Assembly: GCA_012656075.1 (NCBI GenBank)
Contig: JAAKBF010000013.1
Coordinates: 1 to 64,000, forward strand
DNA from: Phytophthora hibernalis
Taxonomy: Eukaryota; Oomycota; Peronosporomycetes; Peronosporales; Peronosporaceae
Direction of reading: 5' to 3'
DNA: 64,000 nucleotides
This document shows, piece by piece, positions 25,301 through 35,834 of the stretch. Numbering within the stretch: position 1 is the first letter of the stretch; each line of letters opens with the position of its first letter. Made by a program: the position numbers and the translations under genes. The notes under the pieces were generated by a model that was given only the letters and a program-made list of their open reading frames with translations, was not told where the DNA came from and did not search any database.

Positions 25301-28300
25301 GTTCCACTGGCTTGTCGTACGTGACAGCCCGATAGCGACATGATCAATCACGAGCTCAAAGCAAAGGGCGTTCTTGAGGATAGCTTTGTAGATGCCATCT
25401 CCTTGGTTAGCAAAAAGCTGTGATGTCGTACTGTTCTGCACCACGGAATTCATGGCGTCTGCATCAAAACGACCGTTGCGCTCCTCCTCCATCCTGATCA
25501 CCGTGGAGGGCGCGTTCGTATTTTCTACCGCAAATGTCACCTCGTCTGCGCCCATGCTGAGTTCCAATATGTCGCCGTCGCCTCCCTCCTGTGTGCGAGC
25601 GAACAGCTCTTCGAGAATGCCCTCTATGATTCGTGCAGATACTGTGAACGCTAGCATGTCCTTGGCTGTGGTCACGTGGTTTCTCATGCTGCCCATTCGT
25701 TGCTTCTTCGCTGAGAAGTACGCTGCTTTCTCGCTTGCCGTCGCCTTCTGGTACGAGCGCCAGCGCTGCGGATGCTGCGACGCCATGTGGTCCCTGAAGT
25801 ACTGTGCCCGAAACGGTCCCTTGAACCACTTGATCTTGCTGGTGCGTTTGCGCTTGCTGGTGTCCTCTTTGCGGCCCTCTCTGCCGAAGAACACACAGAA
25901 GCGGCATCTAACCGACGACACTTCGCCCTAGGCATTCCGAGGGGTGATGTCTAGACCGTGCGTATCTTGGTGCGGCTTCTGGAAGGCACGAGTAACCGCA
26001 AGCCGAAGGTTCCACTGGCTTGTCGTACGTGACAGCCCGATAGCGACATGATCAATCACGAGCTCAAAGCAAAGGGCGTTCTTGAGGATAGCTTTGTAGA
26101 TGCCATCTCCTTGGTTAGCAAAAAGCTGTGATGTCGTACTGTTCTGCACCACGGAATTCATGGCGTCTGCATCAAAACGACCGTTGCGCTCCTCCTCCAT
26201 CCTGATCACCGTGGAGGGCGCGTTCGTATTTTCTACCGCAAATGTCACCTCGTCTGCGCCCATGCTGAGTTCCAATATGTCGCCGTCGCCTCCCTCCTGT
26301 GTGCGAGCGAACAGCTCTTCGAGAATGCCCTCTATGATTCGTGCAGATACTGTGAACGCTAGCATGTCCTTGGCTGTGGTCACGTGGTTTCTCATGCTGC
26401 CCATTCGTTGCTTCTTCGCTGAGAAGTACGCTGCTTTCTCGCTTGCCGTCGCCTTCTGGTACGAGCGCCAGCGCTGCGGATGCTGCGACGCCATGTGGTC
26501 CCTGAAGTACTGTGCCCGAAACGGTCCCTTGAACCACTTGATCTTGCTGGTGCGTTTGCGCTTGCTGGTGTCCTCTTTGCGGCCCTCTCTGCCGAAGAAC
26601 ACACAGAAGCGGCATCTAACCGACGACACTTCGCCTAGGCATTCCGAGGGGTGATGTCTAGACCGTGCGTATCTTGGTGCGGCTTCTGGAAGGCACGAGT
26701 AACCGCAAGCCGAAGGTTCCACTGGCTTGTCGTACGTGACAGCCCGATAGCGACATGATCAATCACGAGCTCAAAGCAAAGGGCGTTCTTGAGGATAGCT
26801 TTGTAGATGCCATCTCCTTGGTTAGCAAAAAGCTGTGATGTCGTACTGTTCTGCACCACGGAATTCATGGCGTCTGCATCAAAACGACCGTTGCGCTCCT
26901 CCTCCATCCTGATCACCGTGGAGGGCGCGTTCGTATTTTCTACCGCAAATGTCACCTCGTCTGCGCCCATGCTGAGTTCCAATATGTCGCCGTCGCCTCC
27001 CTCCTGTGTGCGAGCGAACAGCTCTTCGAGAATGCCCTCTATGATTCGTGCAGATACTGTGAACGCTAGCATGTCCTTGGCTGTGGTCACGTGGTTTCTC
27101 ATGCTGCCCATTCGTTGCTTCTTCGCTGAGAAGTACGCTGCTTTTCTCGCTTGCCGTCGCCTTCTGGTACGAGCGCCAGCGCTGCGGATGCTGCGACGCC
27201 ATGTGGTCCCTGAAGTACTGTGCCCGAAACGGTCCTTGAACCACTTGATCTTGCTGGTGCGTTTGCACTTGCTGGTGTCCTCTTTGCGGCCCTCTCTGCC
27301 GAAGAACACACAGAAGCGGCATCTAACCGACGACACTTCGCCCTAGGCATTCCGAGGGGTGATGTCTAGACCGTGCGTATCTTGGTGCGGCTTCTGGAAG
27401 GCACGAGTAACCGCAAGCCGAAGGTTCCACTGGCTTGTCGTACGTGACAGCCCGATAGCGACATGATCAATCACGAGCTCAAAGCAAAGGGCGTTCTTGA
27501 GGATAGCTTTGTAGATGCCATCTCCTTGGTTAGCAAAAGCTGTGATGTCGTACTGTTCTGCACCACGGAATTCATGGCGTCTGCATCAAAACGACCGTTG
27601 CGCTCCTCCTCCATCCTGATCACCGTGGAGGGCGCGTTCGTATTTTCTACCGCAAATGTCACCTCGTCTGCGCCCATGCTGAGTTCCAATATGTCGCCGT
27701 CGCCTCCCTCCTGTGTGCGAGCGAACAGCTCTTCGAGAATGCCCTCTATGATTCGTGCAGATACTGTGAACGCTAGCATGTCCTTGGCTGTGGTCACGTG
27801 GTTTCTCATGCTGCCCATTCGTTGCTTCTTCGCTGAGAAGTACGCTGCTTTCTCGCTTGCCGTCGCCTTCTGGTACGAGCGCCAGCGCTGCGGATGCTGC
27901 GACGCCATGTGGTCCCTGAAGTACTGTGCCCGAAACGGTCCCTTGAACCACTTGATCTTGCTGGTGCGTTTGCGCTTGCTGGTGTCCTCTTTGCGGCCCT
28001 CTCTGCCGAAGAACACACAGAAGCGGCATCTAACCGACGACACTTCGCCCTAGGCATTCCGAGGGGTGATGTCTAGACCGTGCGTATCTTGGTGCGGCTT
28101 CTGGAAGGCACGAGTAACCGCAAGCCGAAGGTTCCACTGGCTTGTCGTACGTGACAGCCCGATAGCGACATGATCAATCACGAGCTCAAAGCAAAGGGCG
28201 TTCTTGAGGATAGCTTTGTAGATGCCATCTCCTTGGTTAGCAAAAAGCTGTGATGTCGTACTGTTCTGCACCACGGAATTCATGGCGCCTGCATCAAAAC

Positions 28301-28835
28301 GACCGTTGCGCTCCTCCTCCATCCTGATCACCGTGGAGGGCGCGTTCGTATTTTCTACCGCAAATGTCACCTCGTCTGCGCCCATGCTGAGTTCCAATAT
28401 GTCGCCGTCGCCTCCCTCCTGTGTGCGAGCGAACAGCTCTTCGAGAATGCCCTCTATGATTCGTGCAGATACTGTGAACGCTAGCATGTCCTTGGCTGTG
28501 GTCACGTGGTTTCTCATGCTGCCCATTCGTTGCTTCTTCGCTGAGAAGTACGCTGCTTTCTCGCTTGCCGTCGCCTTCTGGTACGAGCGCCAGCGCTGCG
28601 GATGCTGCGACGCCATGTGGTCCCTGAAGTACTGTGCCCGAAACGGTCCCTTGAACCACTTGATCTTGCTGGTGCGTTTGCACTTGCTGGTGTCCTCTTT
28701 GCGGCCCTCTCTGCCGAAGAACACACAGAAGCGGCATCTAACCGACGACACTTCGCCCTGGGCATTCCGAGAGGTGATGTCTAGACCGTATGCATCTTGG
28801 TGCGGCTTCTGGAACAGCGTTGAGCGCGGAGTCAT
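13384..28835 (-). repeat. Right tandem array: about 22 units of the 708-bp hAT-derived monomer, minus orientation
   Basis: Unit landmarks (CTAGGCATTCCGAGGGG) recur near 13970, 14660, 15331, 16035, 16739, 17447, 18149, 18856, 19564, 20271, 20979, 21687, 22395, 23103, 23811, 24519, 25227, 25935, 26642, 27350, 28057 and 28765. Between 18.9 and 25.9 kb the spacing is 707-708 bp and units appear identical. Units at 13.9-16 kb are shorter and riddled with one- to four-base deletions. Each good unit encodes 233 open residues from the BED-like finger to VTRAFQKPHQDTHGLDITPR, closed by a TAG. The 708-bp length equals 236 codons, so frame is preserved from unit to unit. The monomer joins AIGLS to a short filler (RTTSQWNLRLAVTRA) and then back to FQKPHQD, the 5' coding part of the gene. 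Confidence 0.93.
28050..28835 (-). CDS. Outermost array unit: hAT transposase N-terminus with its own ATG (261 aa, BED-like finger plus truncated core)
   Basis: Unlike all inner units, this one has an in-frame ATG at 28835-28833, giving MTPRSTLFQKPHQDAYGLDI and then SRNAQGEVSSVRCRFC. The codon that is TAG in inner units is CAG (Gln) here, so the frame is open through the zinc-finger region (CRFC ... HMASQHP) to NALCFELVIDHVAIGLS and the array filler, ending at the first inner TAG (28050). The product would be a DNA-binding finger with an acidic linker but without the catalytic Asp residues. It also has FDAGAMNS and KCKR where most inner units have FDADAMNS and KRKR. I take it as the original 5' end of the transposase gene. 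Expression is unknown. Confidence 0.6.
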   Translation of the reverse strand: MTPRSTLFQKPHQDAYGLDITSRNAQGEVSSVRCRFCVFFGREGRKEDTSKCKRTSKIKWFKGPFRAQYFRDHMASQHPQRWRSYQKATASEKAAYFSAKKQRMGSMRNHVTTAKDMLAFTVSARIIEGILEELFARTQEGGDGDILELSMGADEVTFAVENTNAPSTVIRMEEERNGRFDAGAMNSVVQNSTTSQLFANQGDGIYKAILKNALCFELVIDHVAIGLSRTTSQWNLRLAVTRAFQKPHQDTHGLDITPRNA

Positions 28836-29767
28836 CTCTACTGTCTGACAATGAAGGGTGAATGAAGGACGCAATACATTTAGCAAGGTATTTTATTCCG
28901 GCATTTCCCAGCCTTTAAAAACAGGATAAACGCCGGTTTTAGGCGGCCTGCTATATCCGCAGACGGCGGGTACAGTGCTGGCCATAAGGATAGCACACAC
29001 ATCAATCCGGGATTATTTTGGCCAATCGTGCGAGTTGTAAGCACAAACGCTGACCAATTATAGCGCTTTTCAGTGGCTACAACCTGTATTTTTGTCGCGA
29101 TCGGAGCAATATTGAAAGACTTTTAATACAAGGGTCAGGTTTGGGCCTTGGTCAAAAGCTGTAGATCATGATAATCACCAACAACTGCTCCAGCTCCGTA
29201 GCCGCGTAAAAAGCCAACCAGCGCATGAGGCTGGCCGCCCCGGAGCCGCCAAATGATCAAAACAGGGGCTGGTATTAACCTTGGCGGACCTGCTGACGTA
29301 CGACTTTGTGTGCACGACGTCGGACCTGCCGTCCGGGTCCAAGCGATGTATGAGTTGCCGAGTTCCCATCGCAGCGTCATGCTGCTCAATATTTGCGGAC
29401 AAGTTTTCTGCATGGACCAAGCCTGCTACCGTGCGTCTTTACCGCGTCCTGGTGGTGATGCTGTACTAACAACGTTCATTGTCAGATCACGGTGGTCCTT
29501 TCGTGAATGGAGACATTGCGGATGATTGTATTTGCTGTTATTCCCTGGTCTTCGATTTGCTTGATGATATTCTCCGTCGTAGCCATCCAAGTCCCGTTAT
29601 CGAAGCAGATTGATGGCTTTCCCGGAGTTTTGGGCACCACAACCAGTGGAGCGAGGCCTGGGACGAACTGATCAGATAACGACTAATTAGAGTGAACGGT
29701 GTACACGTATTAGAGAACCCTGTCTGTGTGTCAGTTGGTTTGAGTGTCGTCGCTGCCGATTTAATTA
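28836..29767. other. Outer flank of the hAT locus; no gene recognised
   Basis: Next to the array, 28880-28960 is probably the 5' non-coding end of the hAT. Its inward sequence CCTAAAACCGGCG resembles the inward end CTAAAATCCGGTG of the 3' side, a possible imperfect terminal repeat. TACAGTGCTGGCCATAAGG at 28971 resembles a Tc1-type terminus, but no partner was found. Short overlapping ORFs at 29135-29530 (both strands, up to about 90 codons) match nothing I recognise. Confidence 0.35.
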
Positions 29768-29875
29768 TGATTCGCTAAAAAAACAGTAGCTAGCCGCCGA
29801 AGGCGGTCCTCATCGGCTGAAAAACGGCCTTCCAAACAGCAGGGTAGCGAATGCCCCTCATTGGCCAAATTAAAA
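29768..29875 (+). repeat. Dispersed ~105-bp repeat, copy 1
   Basis: Contains AAAAAAACAGTAGCTAGCCG, then CATCGGCTGAAAAACGGCCTT and CTCATTGGCCAAATTAAAA. The same blocks in the same order and orientation occur at 32187-32290. The two copies are about 2.4 kb apart and bracket the simple-repeat tract. It could be part of an LTR or of a promoter-like module with CCAAT/ATTGG boxes. No coding potential. Confidence 0.6.
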
Positions 29876-30895
29876 CACTGTCACACTGACTACGATCGGT
29901 AGCACGATCCCGACCATATCCGGTCTTCCCATTTACCGAATTGAAAACATGTAGGAGAATGAAACAAACCGATTGGTCAATAACCGCACGGCCGGCCCCC
30001 TGTGATTACACAAATTACAATAACATAACAAAACCTCGCATGGGGACTGCAAATCGGGCGCAGTAGCGAGTGCTTTTTGTAATACCTTTCCAGATCAGTG
30101 CCCGGCGATTTTTGACGATGCTGGTGCCTGGCATGGGAAAGCAAGACCACGTCTGGCTCTGTGCATGATATACATCGACAAATACGCATACAACGCGCTA
30201 TCAACGGCGCCTTGGCGACGTATTTACGCTGTTTACTGTACTCGCGGTCGTTGGGGAATGTTAGTGGTCAATTATATTGTTTATTCAACACCGCCGTATA
30301 CTATACACTAAACGCGGTTGTGTGCGGTACATTGTACCAAACTATTCTTTAAATACGGTTGTGCACGATTGCCTATACGCCATTTACAGGACTGTGCGGT
30401 ATGCACAACAGTTTATGTAGATGTGCGCAATACGCTGGCATCACTATATTCACTATACCGTATACAATGGCACACTACACATTGTAATGGCACAGCGAAG
30501 GCTTCTCATTGGCTAAAACTAGAGGAAATTGATGTGTGCTACTTTATGTTGGTGTGGTGTACATGTAATCGTACATAGCCGAAATGTAAAGATTTAAATG
30601 CCATACTTAAACACAGTGGTTTCTAAAATACTATGGAAGCGGAGGGTGGGCTATGGACCACCCTCAATTATTGCATCTGAAATCGAAGATTGAAACATCA
30701 ACTATTGCATTTTTAATGGATAATTGCATTGGTCAAAATCCACTTTTGCGTACTCATGATTGGTTAACAGTTGTCAAGTGACTGGGTTGAACAATCAAGT
30801 TTTGTAGGGTATCATCTTGCTCAGGAAATCAATAATGCGCCGCATTTTATGGCAATATATTGTTAGTACCATATATTTTCAGAAAACACTGCTGA
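29876..30895. other. AT-rich intergenic DNA without recognisable gene
   Basis: Only short ORFs without family resemblance occur. A perfect 8-bp inverted repeat (GAGGGTGG / CCACCCTC, loop 8) lies at 30642-30665. Near-repeats of CGGTTGTG and GTGCGGTA occur around 30310-30420. Nothing else stands out. Confidence 0.5.
30642..30665. repeat. Short perfect inverted repeat (hairpin)
   Basis: GAGGGTGG at 30642-30649 pairs with CCACCCTC at 30658-30665 around an 8-base loop. No T-run or neighbouring gene suggests a terminator. Confidence 0.5.
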
Positions 30896-30899
30896 AACC

Positions 30900-31920
30900 A
30901 AATGGACGATAGCTATGGACGAAATAGTATGAGAGACGATAGAATGAGAGACGATAGTATGAGAGACGATATTATATGGATGAGATACGATAGTATGAGA
31001 GATGAAATAATTTGCGAGACAATATGTAGATATGATAGATGTACATAAGAGACGATAATATGATAGACGACATGCGTAGCGATAGGTAGACGATAAGTAG
31101 ACGATAGATCGAGGATATATTGACGAAAGGCGACGATAGGTAGACGTTATGTGGACGATATGAAGACAATAGCTAAAAGCGATAGTAGACGATAGATAAT
31201 ATGTGATATATAAATGAGAGATGTAGACGATAGCTGAGAGGCGATCTGTGTATGTGGGACGATAGTACATGCACGAGCGACGATAGTATCAGAGACGATA
31301 GGAAGTATGAGAGACGGTAGTATGAAAGACATCCAGAAAGAGACGATAGGTAGAGCGATTGGAAGAGAGAAACCATTGATATGAGAGATGAGACAGTATC
31401 AGAGACGATAGCTTACGAGACGATAGTATGACTGGCGAATGACGATAGTATGAGAGAGTATACGTAGAGTAGATAGTATGAGGGACGGTAATATGAGAGA
31501 CGTAGTATCAGAGACGACAGTATGAGAGGCGTAGTATGAAAGACATATATGAGAGACGATTGTATGGTAGACGATAGTATGAGAGACTATAGTAAGACGA
31601 CATGTATAGGTGTGAGAGTCGACATATAGACAAGACAGGTAGATGCCGTTGATAGAAAGGTAGGCACGATAGATAGACACGATAAATATGCACTATAAAT
31701 ATGAGATAGATATGATATGTAGATGGAGGAAGATATATATATAGAGACGACAGGTAGATACGATAGAACGTCAATAGATACTGCGTAGAGAGAGACTATA
31801 GGTTTATAGAGAGGATATGCATATACGGTGGGTAGAGGGCCATACGTAGAGAGGGTAGATAGGGAGACACGATAAGTAGAGAGGTACGATAGGTAGAGGA
31901 CGTAGCGTACATGTAGACCT
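30900..31920. repeat. Degenerate simple-sequence tract (GAGACGATAGTAT family)
   Basis: About 1 kb is built from drifting copies of GAGACGATAGTATGA and shorter GACGATA/GATAGGTAGA variants. It creates apparent proteins such as SHTIVSHTIVS on the minus strand, which are not genes. A second tract of the same family lies at 40995-41345, about 9 kb away. Confidence 0.9.
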
Positions 31921-31989
31921 GGGACGCTATGTAGGAACGGTTAGAGTAGCCGTATATACATAAGATTAATAACACTTTGGTTGATAGGA

Positions 31990-32429
31990 GAATAGATATA
32001 AATTTGCCCCGTGGAGCGAAGCGAAGAGGGCGGCTCACTTAACTGGGACAAACCATTGCCCCACCGCCGCGTACCGGCGGAAAACGGCTAGTCTAGAACA
32101 AATAGTAGAGGAACCGGCCCGTCTCTCGGTCCTTCAGTCCCGTTGTGCTGCCGAGCGATAGCGACGGCGGCTCCGATTCGCAAAAAAAACAGTAGGTAGC
32201 CGCCGCACTCATTGGCTATAAAACGTCTTTCCGAAGAGCCGAGCGCAGCGAAAGCCCTTTCATTGGCCGAATTTATTTTAAATTATACTTTCCTCTGATT
32301 GGCTGATTTTATTTTAGATTTACACTTTTGAATTACGAAACCGCCGACGCCACTTCGAGGACGAGGTACGTTGCTTGTATGTATGTTATACAGTAGCTAA
32401 CTTAATTTGCCACTTTAGAGCGCGGTGCT
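31990..32429. other. Non-coding stretch ahead of the Gypsy pol remnant, with repeat copy 2
   Basis: Holds GC-rich sequence (GGAGCGAAGCGAAGAGGGCG at about 32013) and the second dispersed repeat (32187-32290). AT-rich sequence with ATTGG boxes follows (32270-32330). No ORF worth calling; it may be remnant LTR or leader sequence. Confidence 0.4.
32187..32290 (+). repeat. Dispersed ~105-bp repeat, copy 2
   Basis: AAAAAAAACAGTAGGTAGCC, CTCATTGGCTATAAAACG, TCTTTCCGAAGAGC and AAGCCCTTTCATTGGCCGAA align in order with the copy at 29768-29875. Confidence 0.6.
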
Positions 32430-35400
32430 AGTTGTTTGCACGCTGTAGACTTTAAACCAATCGTCGGTGACAGCAACCACTTGGGATACGATGTGCAAAA
32501 AGTCGAGAAGTTGTTGGACGCTTGTGAACGTTGGAATCTGTCGATCAGCGTGGTCAAGAGTTTCTGGGGGCGGCGGAAGGTGGGCTACCTGGGCCATCGG
32601 GTTTTCGCTGAAGGTTTAGAAGCCGACCCGAAAGATCTTGGAATTCTGGGCAATCTCCGTTCCGGCAGACGCTCCGCTCGATGCAATTCTTCTTGTGGAG
32701 TTTGAACTATTACAGCCGCTTCATCGAAGACTGCGCGATTTACGCGGCGGTCTTGAAAGAGTTGCGGGAAGCAGACTTTTACGAAATGGGACGTCAGGAG
32801 AAGAATGACTACGGGGACAAAGGGCTGGGGGCGTGGAGCCACCATCAGAGAATGTCGACCGTTGTACCCGAGCAAAGATTGCGTTCACGATGCTGAAGGC
32901 AAAAATTGTATCCACCCCGATCTTGGAACACTTCGATCCTGAGCGCACCACGGTAATCGTAATATATGCTACCCAGTGGGCGATCTGGGCGGCACTCGTG
33001 CAGGCGTGTACTGTCCAGTAACGTTCACCAGCCAAACGTTGAAGTCCAACGAGCTCAACTACGGAATCATCGACAAGCAAGTTTTGGCACTCTTGCGGAT
33101 GCTTGAAGTGAATTACACCCTGCTGACCACCAGGTCGATCTTGATGCTGTCTCGACATTCGACCTTAGCCTGGCTGGTCAACCCGACCGGTTTCCAAGAC
33201 CGACTCGGTGACTGGGCCGCGTTACCGTCCGAATGGGCTTTGGAGATCAGGAAGTGTACGAAAGGGCAAGACGAGATCTTGGGAGTCATCGCGGCAAGCA
33301 TCACCCCTCGCGAGGACGTCGACGAGACGTTGATTGCGATAGCACCAGTGAAGGAGCCTCGGCGAACGATCATTATACCACCGCCTACGGTGGAAGAAGA
33401 GGAGAGCTTGCTAGTCGCGAGTTTCGATGGATCAGCACGTGTCAAACGCAGTGTAATGGAGCGTACAGTGCTATCGTCTGGAAGCTGCCGGAATGGGCGA
33501 TCGTGTCAGCCGCGTCGGAGTACGCGCCCAATTTGACTGTGAACGAGAAGGAATACCGTGGTCTTCTGTTATGTTTCGATCTTCTGTCCGCCATGGACAG
33601 GGGGCGGATTGTAATCTGTGGAGATTCCAACTTGGTGATCCGACAAATGCGAGGCGAGATCACGTGCAACGCTCCGCGTTTGTAATTGTTGCGAAAGAAG
33701 GCGATGGATCGGATCGGGTAGTGGCCAAAGCAGGATTTCCTGCACATGAAACGAGATTGGAATCAAAGCGCAGACAAGTTAGCTAGTGCCGCCCTTGAAC
33801 GCGAAGAAGAAACTGTGGTTACCTTGGAAGAAGATCGGCAAGACTTGATCACGCTCAACCGCTTGGACGACCTTCTGAAGCCGATGGATGACAGCGATGT
33901 CGCCCTCGTAGCTGCTGTAAAGAGATCGACGCGACGTCGGAGGGCACCGCCGAACGCCCTGGAGAAAAAATTGTACAGCATATACGGGGTGAGCGGATTG
34001 TCGAAGCCCAGACTGAAGAGAAGTGGATGGTCGATCTGAAAGCGTACCTGAAGGGAGACGTTGGAGGCTTGACTGCAAAGGAAGCGAAGACGTGTGCCAA
34101 GATCGCAGATCATTATGAGCTGGACGAGAACGATCTGCTGCTCTACTGCCCGCCGTCGACGGAGACGGACGAAAATCGTGAGGCGGTCGCAAAGCTCGTA
34201 GTGCCGGAGACTTCTTACACCATTATCATACGAGTTTGGAAGGGGGACATCAGGGAATCGGAAGGACGTACCGTCGGATCAGAGCACACTTTCACTGGAG
34301 AGGCTTTTTCAAGGGTTTCCAGCGCTATGTGGGAGAATGCGCGGATTGTGAGACAGGGAAAGGGCGCCCCTTCGTGAGAGGTGAATCGCCGGGAAACCTG
34401 CAGGCTACGTACCTTTTTCAGATCATCGCGATGGATCACATCCCGTCGCTGCACAAGTCGTTTAAGGGGAATGCGGAGCTGCTGATATGGGGCGACCTGT
34501 TCTCGGGGTATGTGATCGCGAAGGCGAGCGCGTCGAGGACAGCCCAGACGATCGCAGAGAATTACGAAGAATGCGTGTTCCGTCAATTTGGAGCCAGTGA
34601 ACCTATCCGGCACGACAGAGAACCCGGGTTTATGTCCGATTTCTTCCGCGCATCCAGCCGGATTGTGGGACAAAAACAGAGGGTTACGATGGCGTATAGA
34701 CCTCAAGCGAACGGAACGGCCGAAAGGATGGTGCAGACACTGACTCGCGCGCTTAAGATGTACGTCGCAGACGTGAATCCACAAGACTGGGACGAGTATG
34801 CCGAACGTCTGACGTTCGCGTTGAACACGGCCCAAGATCGCGTGCGTGGGGATTCGTCTTTCTACTTGACCCACGGTTGGGACCCATGATCCACTTTGGA
34901 AGCGGCATTGCCCTTCGGAAGTACGCGACGTCGCGATCGGGAGCCTCGACAGTGGAGATATCGCATGCAGAATCACTATGGGCGCGCGAGGGAGCAGGTG
35001 AACGAACGACTCCGAGTCGCGATCCGATCGCGGCCGGACGAGCACAACGAAGACCTCCGACCACACGAGATTATAGCTGGTGCGTAAGTCTGGTTGTACT
35101 TGGACAGAGTGAAAGAAGGGTACGCACGCAAGTTAGCCTACATATGGCACGGTCCGTATCGGGTGGTCGTAATGGTGGGGAATCACGCGGCGAGGATGGA
35201 GATCGTTGGCACCGGGTATCGCCTGTTTTCGGTTGTCCACGTATCCAAACTTAAGCCAGAGCGGAGTTTTCCGGATCGCCCTACGTTGAAGTTAACTGTG
35301 GATGAAGGAGACCGTTTCGATTTTGATGAGGCGATCTTACCAGAAGATAGCTGGGAAGGACGTCTCGAGGAAGGGAATACGAGGTGGAAAAGATCGCAGG

Positions 35401-35599
35401 AATGAGATCGGGTCGGCGGACGCGCTACGGCCGCGTTCACCGCGAATTCCACGTGTACTGGAAAGGCTACGACGACCCTTCATGGGTCGTCGAAGCCGAT
35501 CTGAACTGCGGGGCCCTGCGGCGCGAATACGAGCGGGGAATGACCCATCGTAGCCGCTTCGGAGTCATACAGTCGCATGAGGTGGATGAGAGCTCGTAG
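32430..35599 (+). pseudogene. Ty3/Gypsy pol remnant: end of RT, RNase H, integrase, chromodomain
   Basis: The sequence enters after the RT active site with KVEKLLDACERWNLSISVVK and RKVGYLGHRV, then LNYYSRFIEDCAIYAAVLKE. The RT-type RNase H follows (TFTSQTLKSNELNYGIIDKQ, about 33020-33080). A second RNase H-like module comes next (VASFDGSARV at 33410; LTVNEKEYRGLLLCFDLLSA, then VICGDSNLVI at about 33610). Integrase runs about 34180-34890: HQGIGRTYRRIRAHFHWRGF with a CADC zinc pair, AMDHIPSLHKSFKGNAELLI with the first Asp, and QANGTAERMVQTLTRAL with the Glu. The 3' end has a chromodomain, YEVEKIAGMR ... FHVYWKGYDDPSWV (35383-35500), stopping at 35599. Stops and shifts occur at about 32705, 32770, 33020, 33470, 33685, 34040, 34220, 34890 and 35085. 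The 5' two-thirds (gag, protease, most of RT) is missing. A chromodomain-bearing Gypsy (chromovirus-like) is the best description. Confidence 0.85.
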
Positions 35600-35834
35600 C
35601 AGGTTGGCTGTTGCAGGTGGGGAAAAGGAAGAAGATTGTGTGGGAGGCCACACATTGAGGTGGAAGGGTTATTTGTGGAAGTAACGTACGTACTGGGGCG
35701 ACGTCACCTGTGAAGAGCGACAATCGTTCGATAAGCAAGGAAGATCGACAAACCAAAGGAAAGAAGAGGCCAAAGTAGAAAGGAGGTTATCAAGATCGAG
35801 GTTTAGCAGGTGCGTTGCGACTAGCCGAGTTCGC
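35600..35834. other. Junction between convergent Gypsy pol and gag remnants
   Basis: About 235 bp of purine-rich + strand sequence with no ORF that continues either neighbour. It could hold a polypurine tract or LTR fragment, but no LTR pair was recognised around it. Confidence 0.35.

Noticed and set aside
16732..26635. Row of 233-codon ORFs (one per array unit, minus strand) as ten functional genes
   Set aside because: Their apparent first codon is GTG (GTGTCGTCGG), not ATG; a eukaryotic start in that frame appears only inside the zinc-finger region. Only the outermost unit has a proper ATG.
3385..28835. CRISPR-like or rDNA-like array
   Set aside because: Units are 708 bp with no short repeat/spacer alternation and no rRNA sequence; they encode transposase parts.
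16904..28848. Repeated + strand ORFs of about 179 codons (starting MPSPWLAKSCDV) opposite the units
   Set aside because: They are antisense shadows of the transposase frame, composed of its reverse complement, with no family resemblance.
28971..29000. Tc1-like terminus TACAGTGCTGGCCATAAGG as a second transposon
   Set aside because: No inverted partner or transposase of that type was found nearby, so no element was called.
30863..31774. Minus-strand ORFs rich in SHTIVS/YRLSY
   Set aside because: Translations of the GACGATAGTAT simple repeat; the same artefact recurs at 40622-41513.
34215..35066. 283-codon minus ORF opposite the integrase
   Set aside because: Fully antisense to a well-identified integrase domain and without recognisable motifs.
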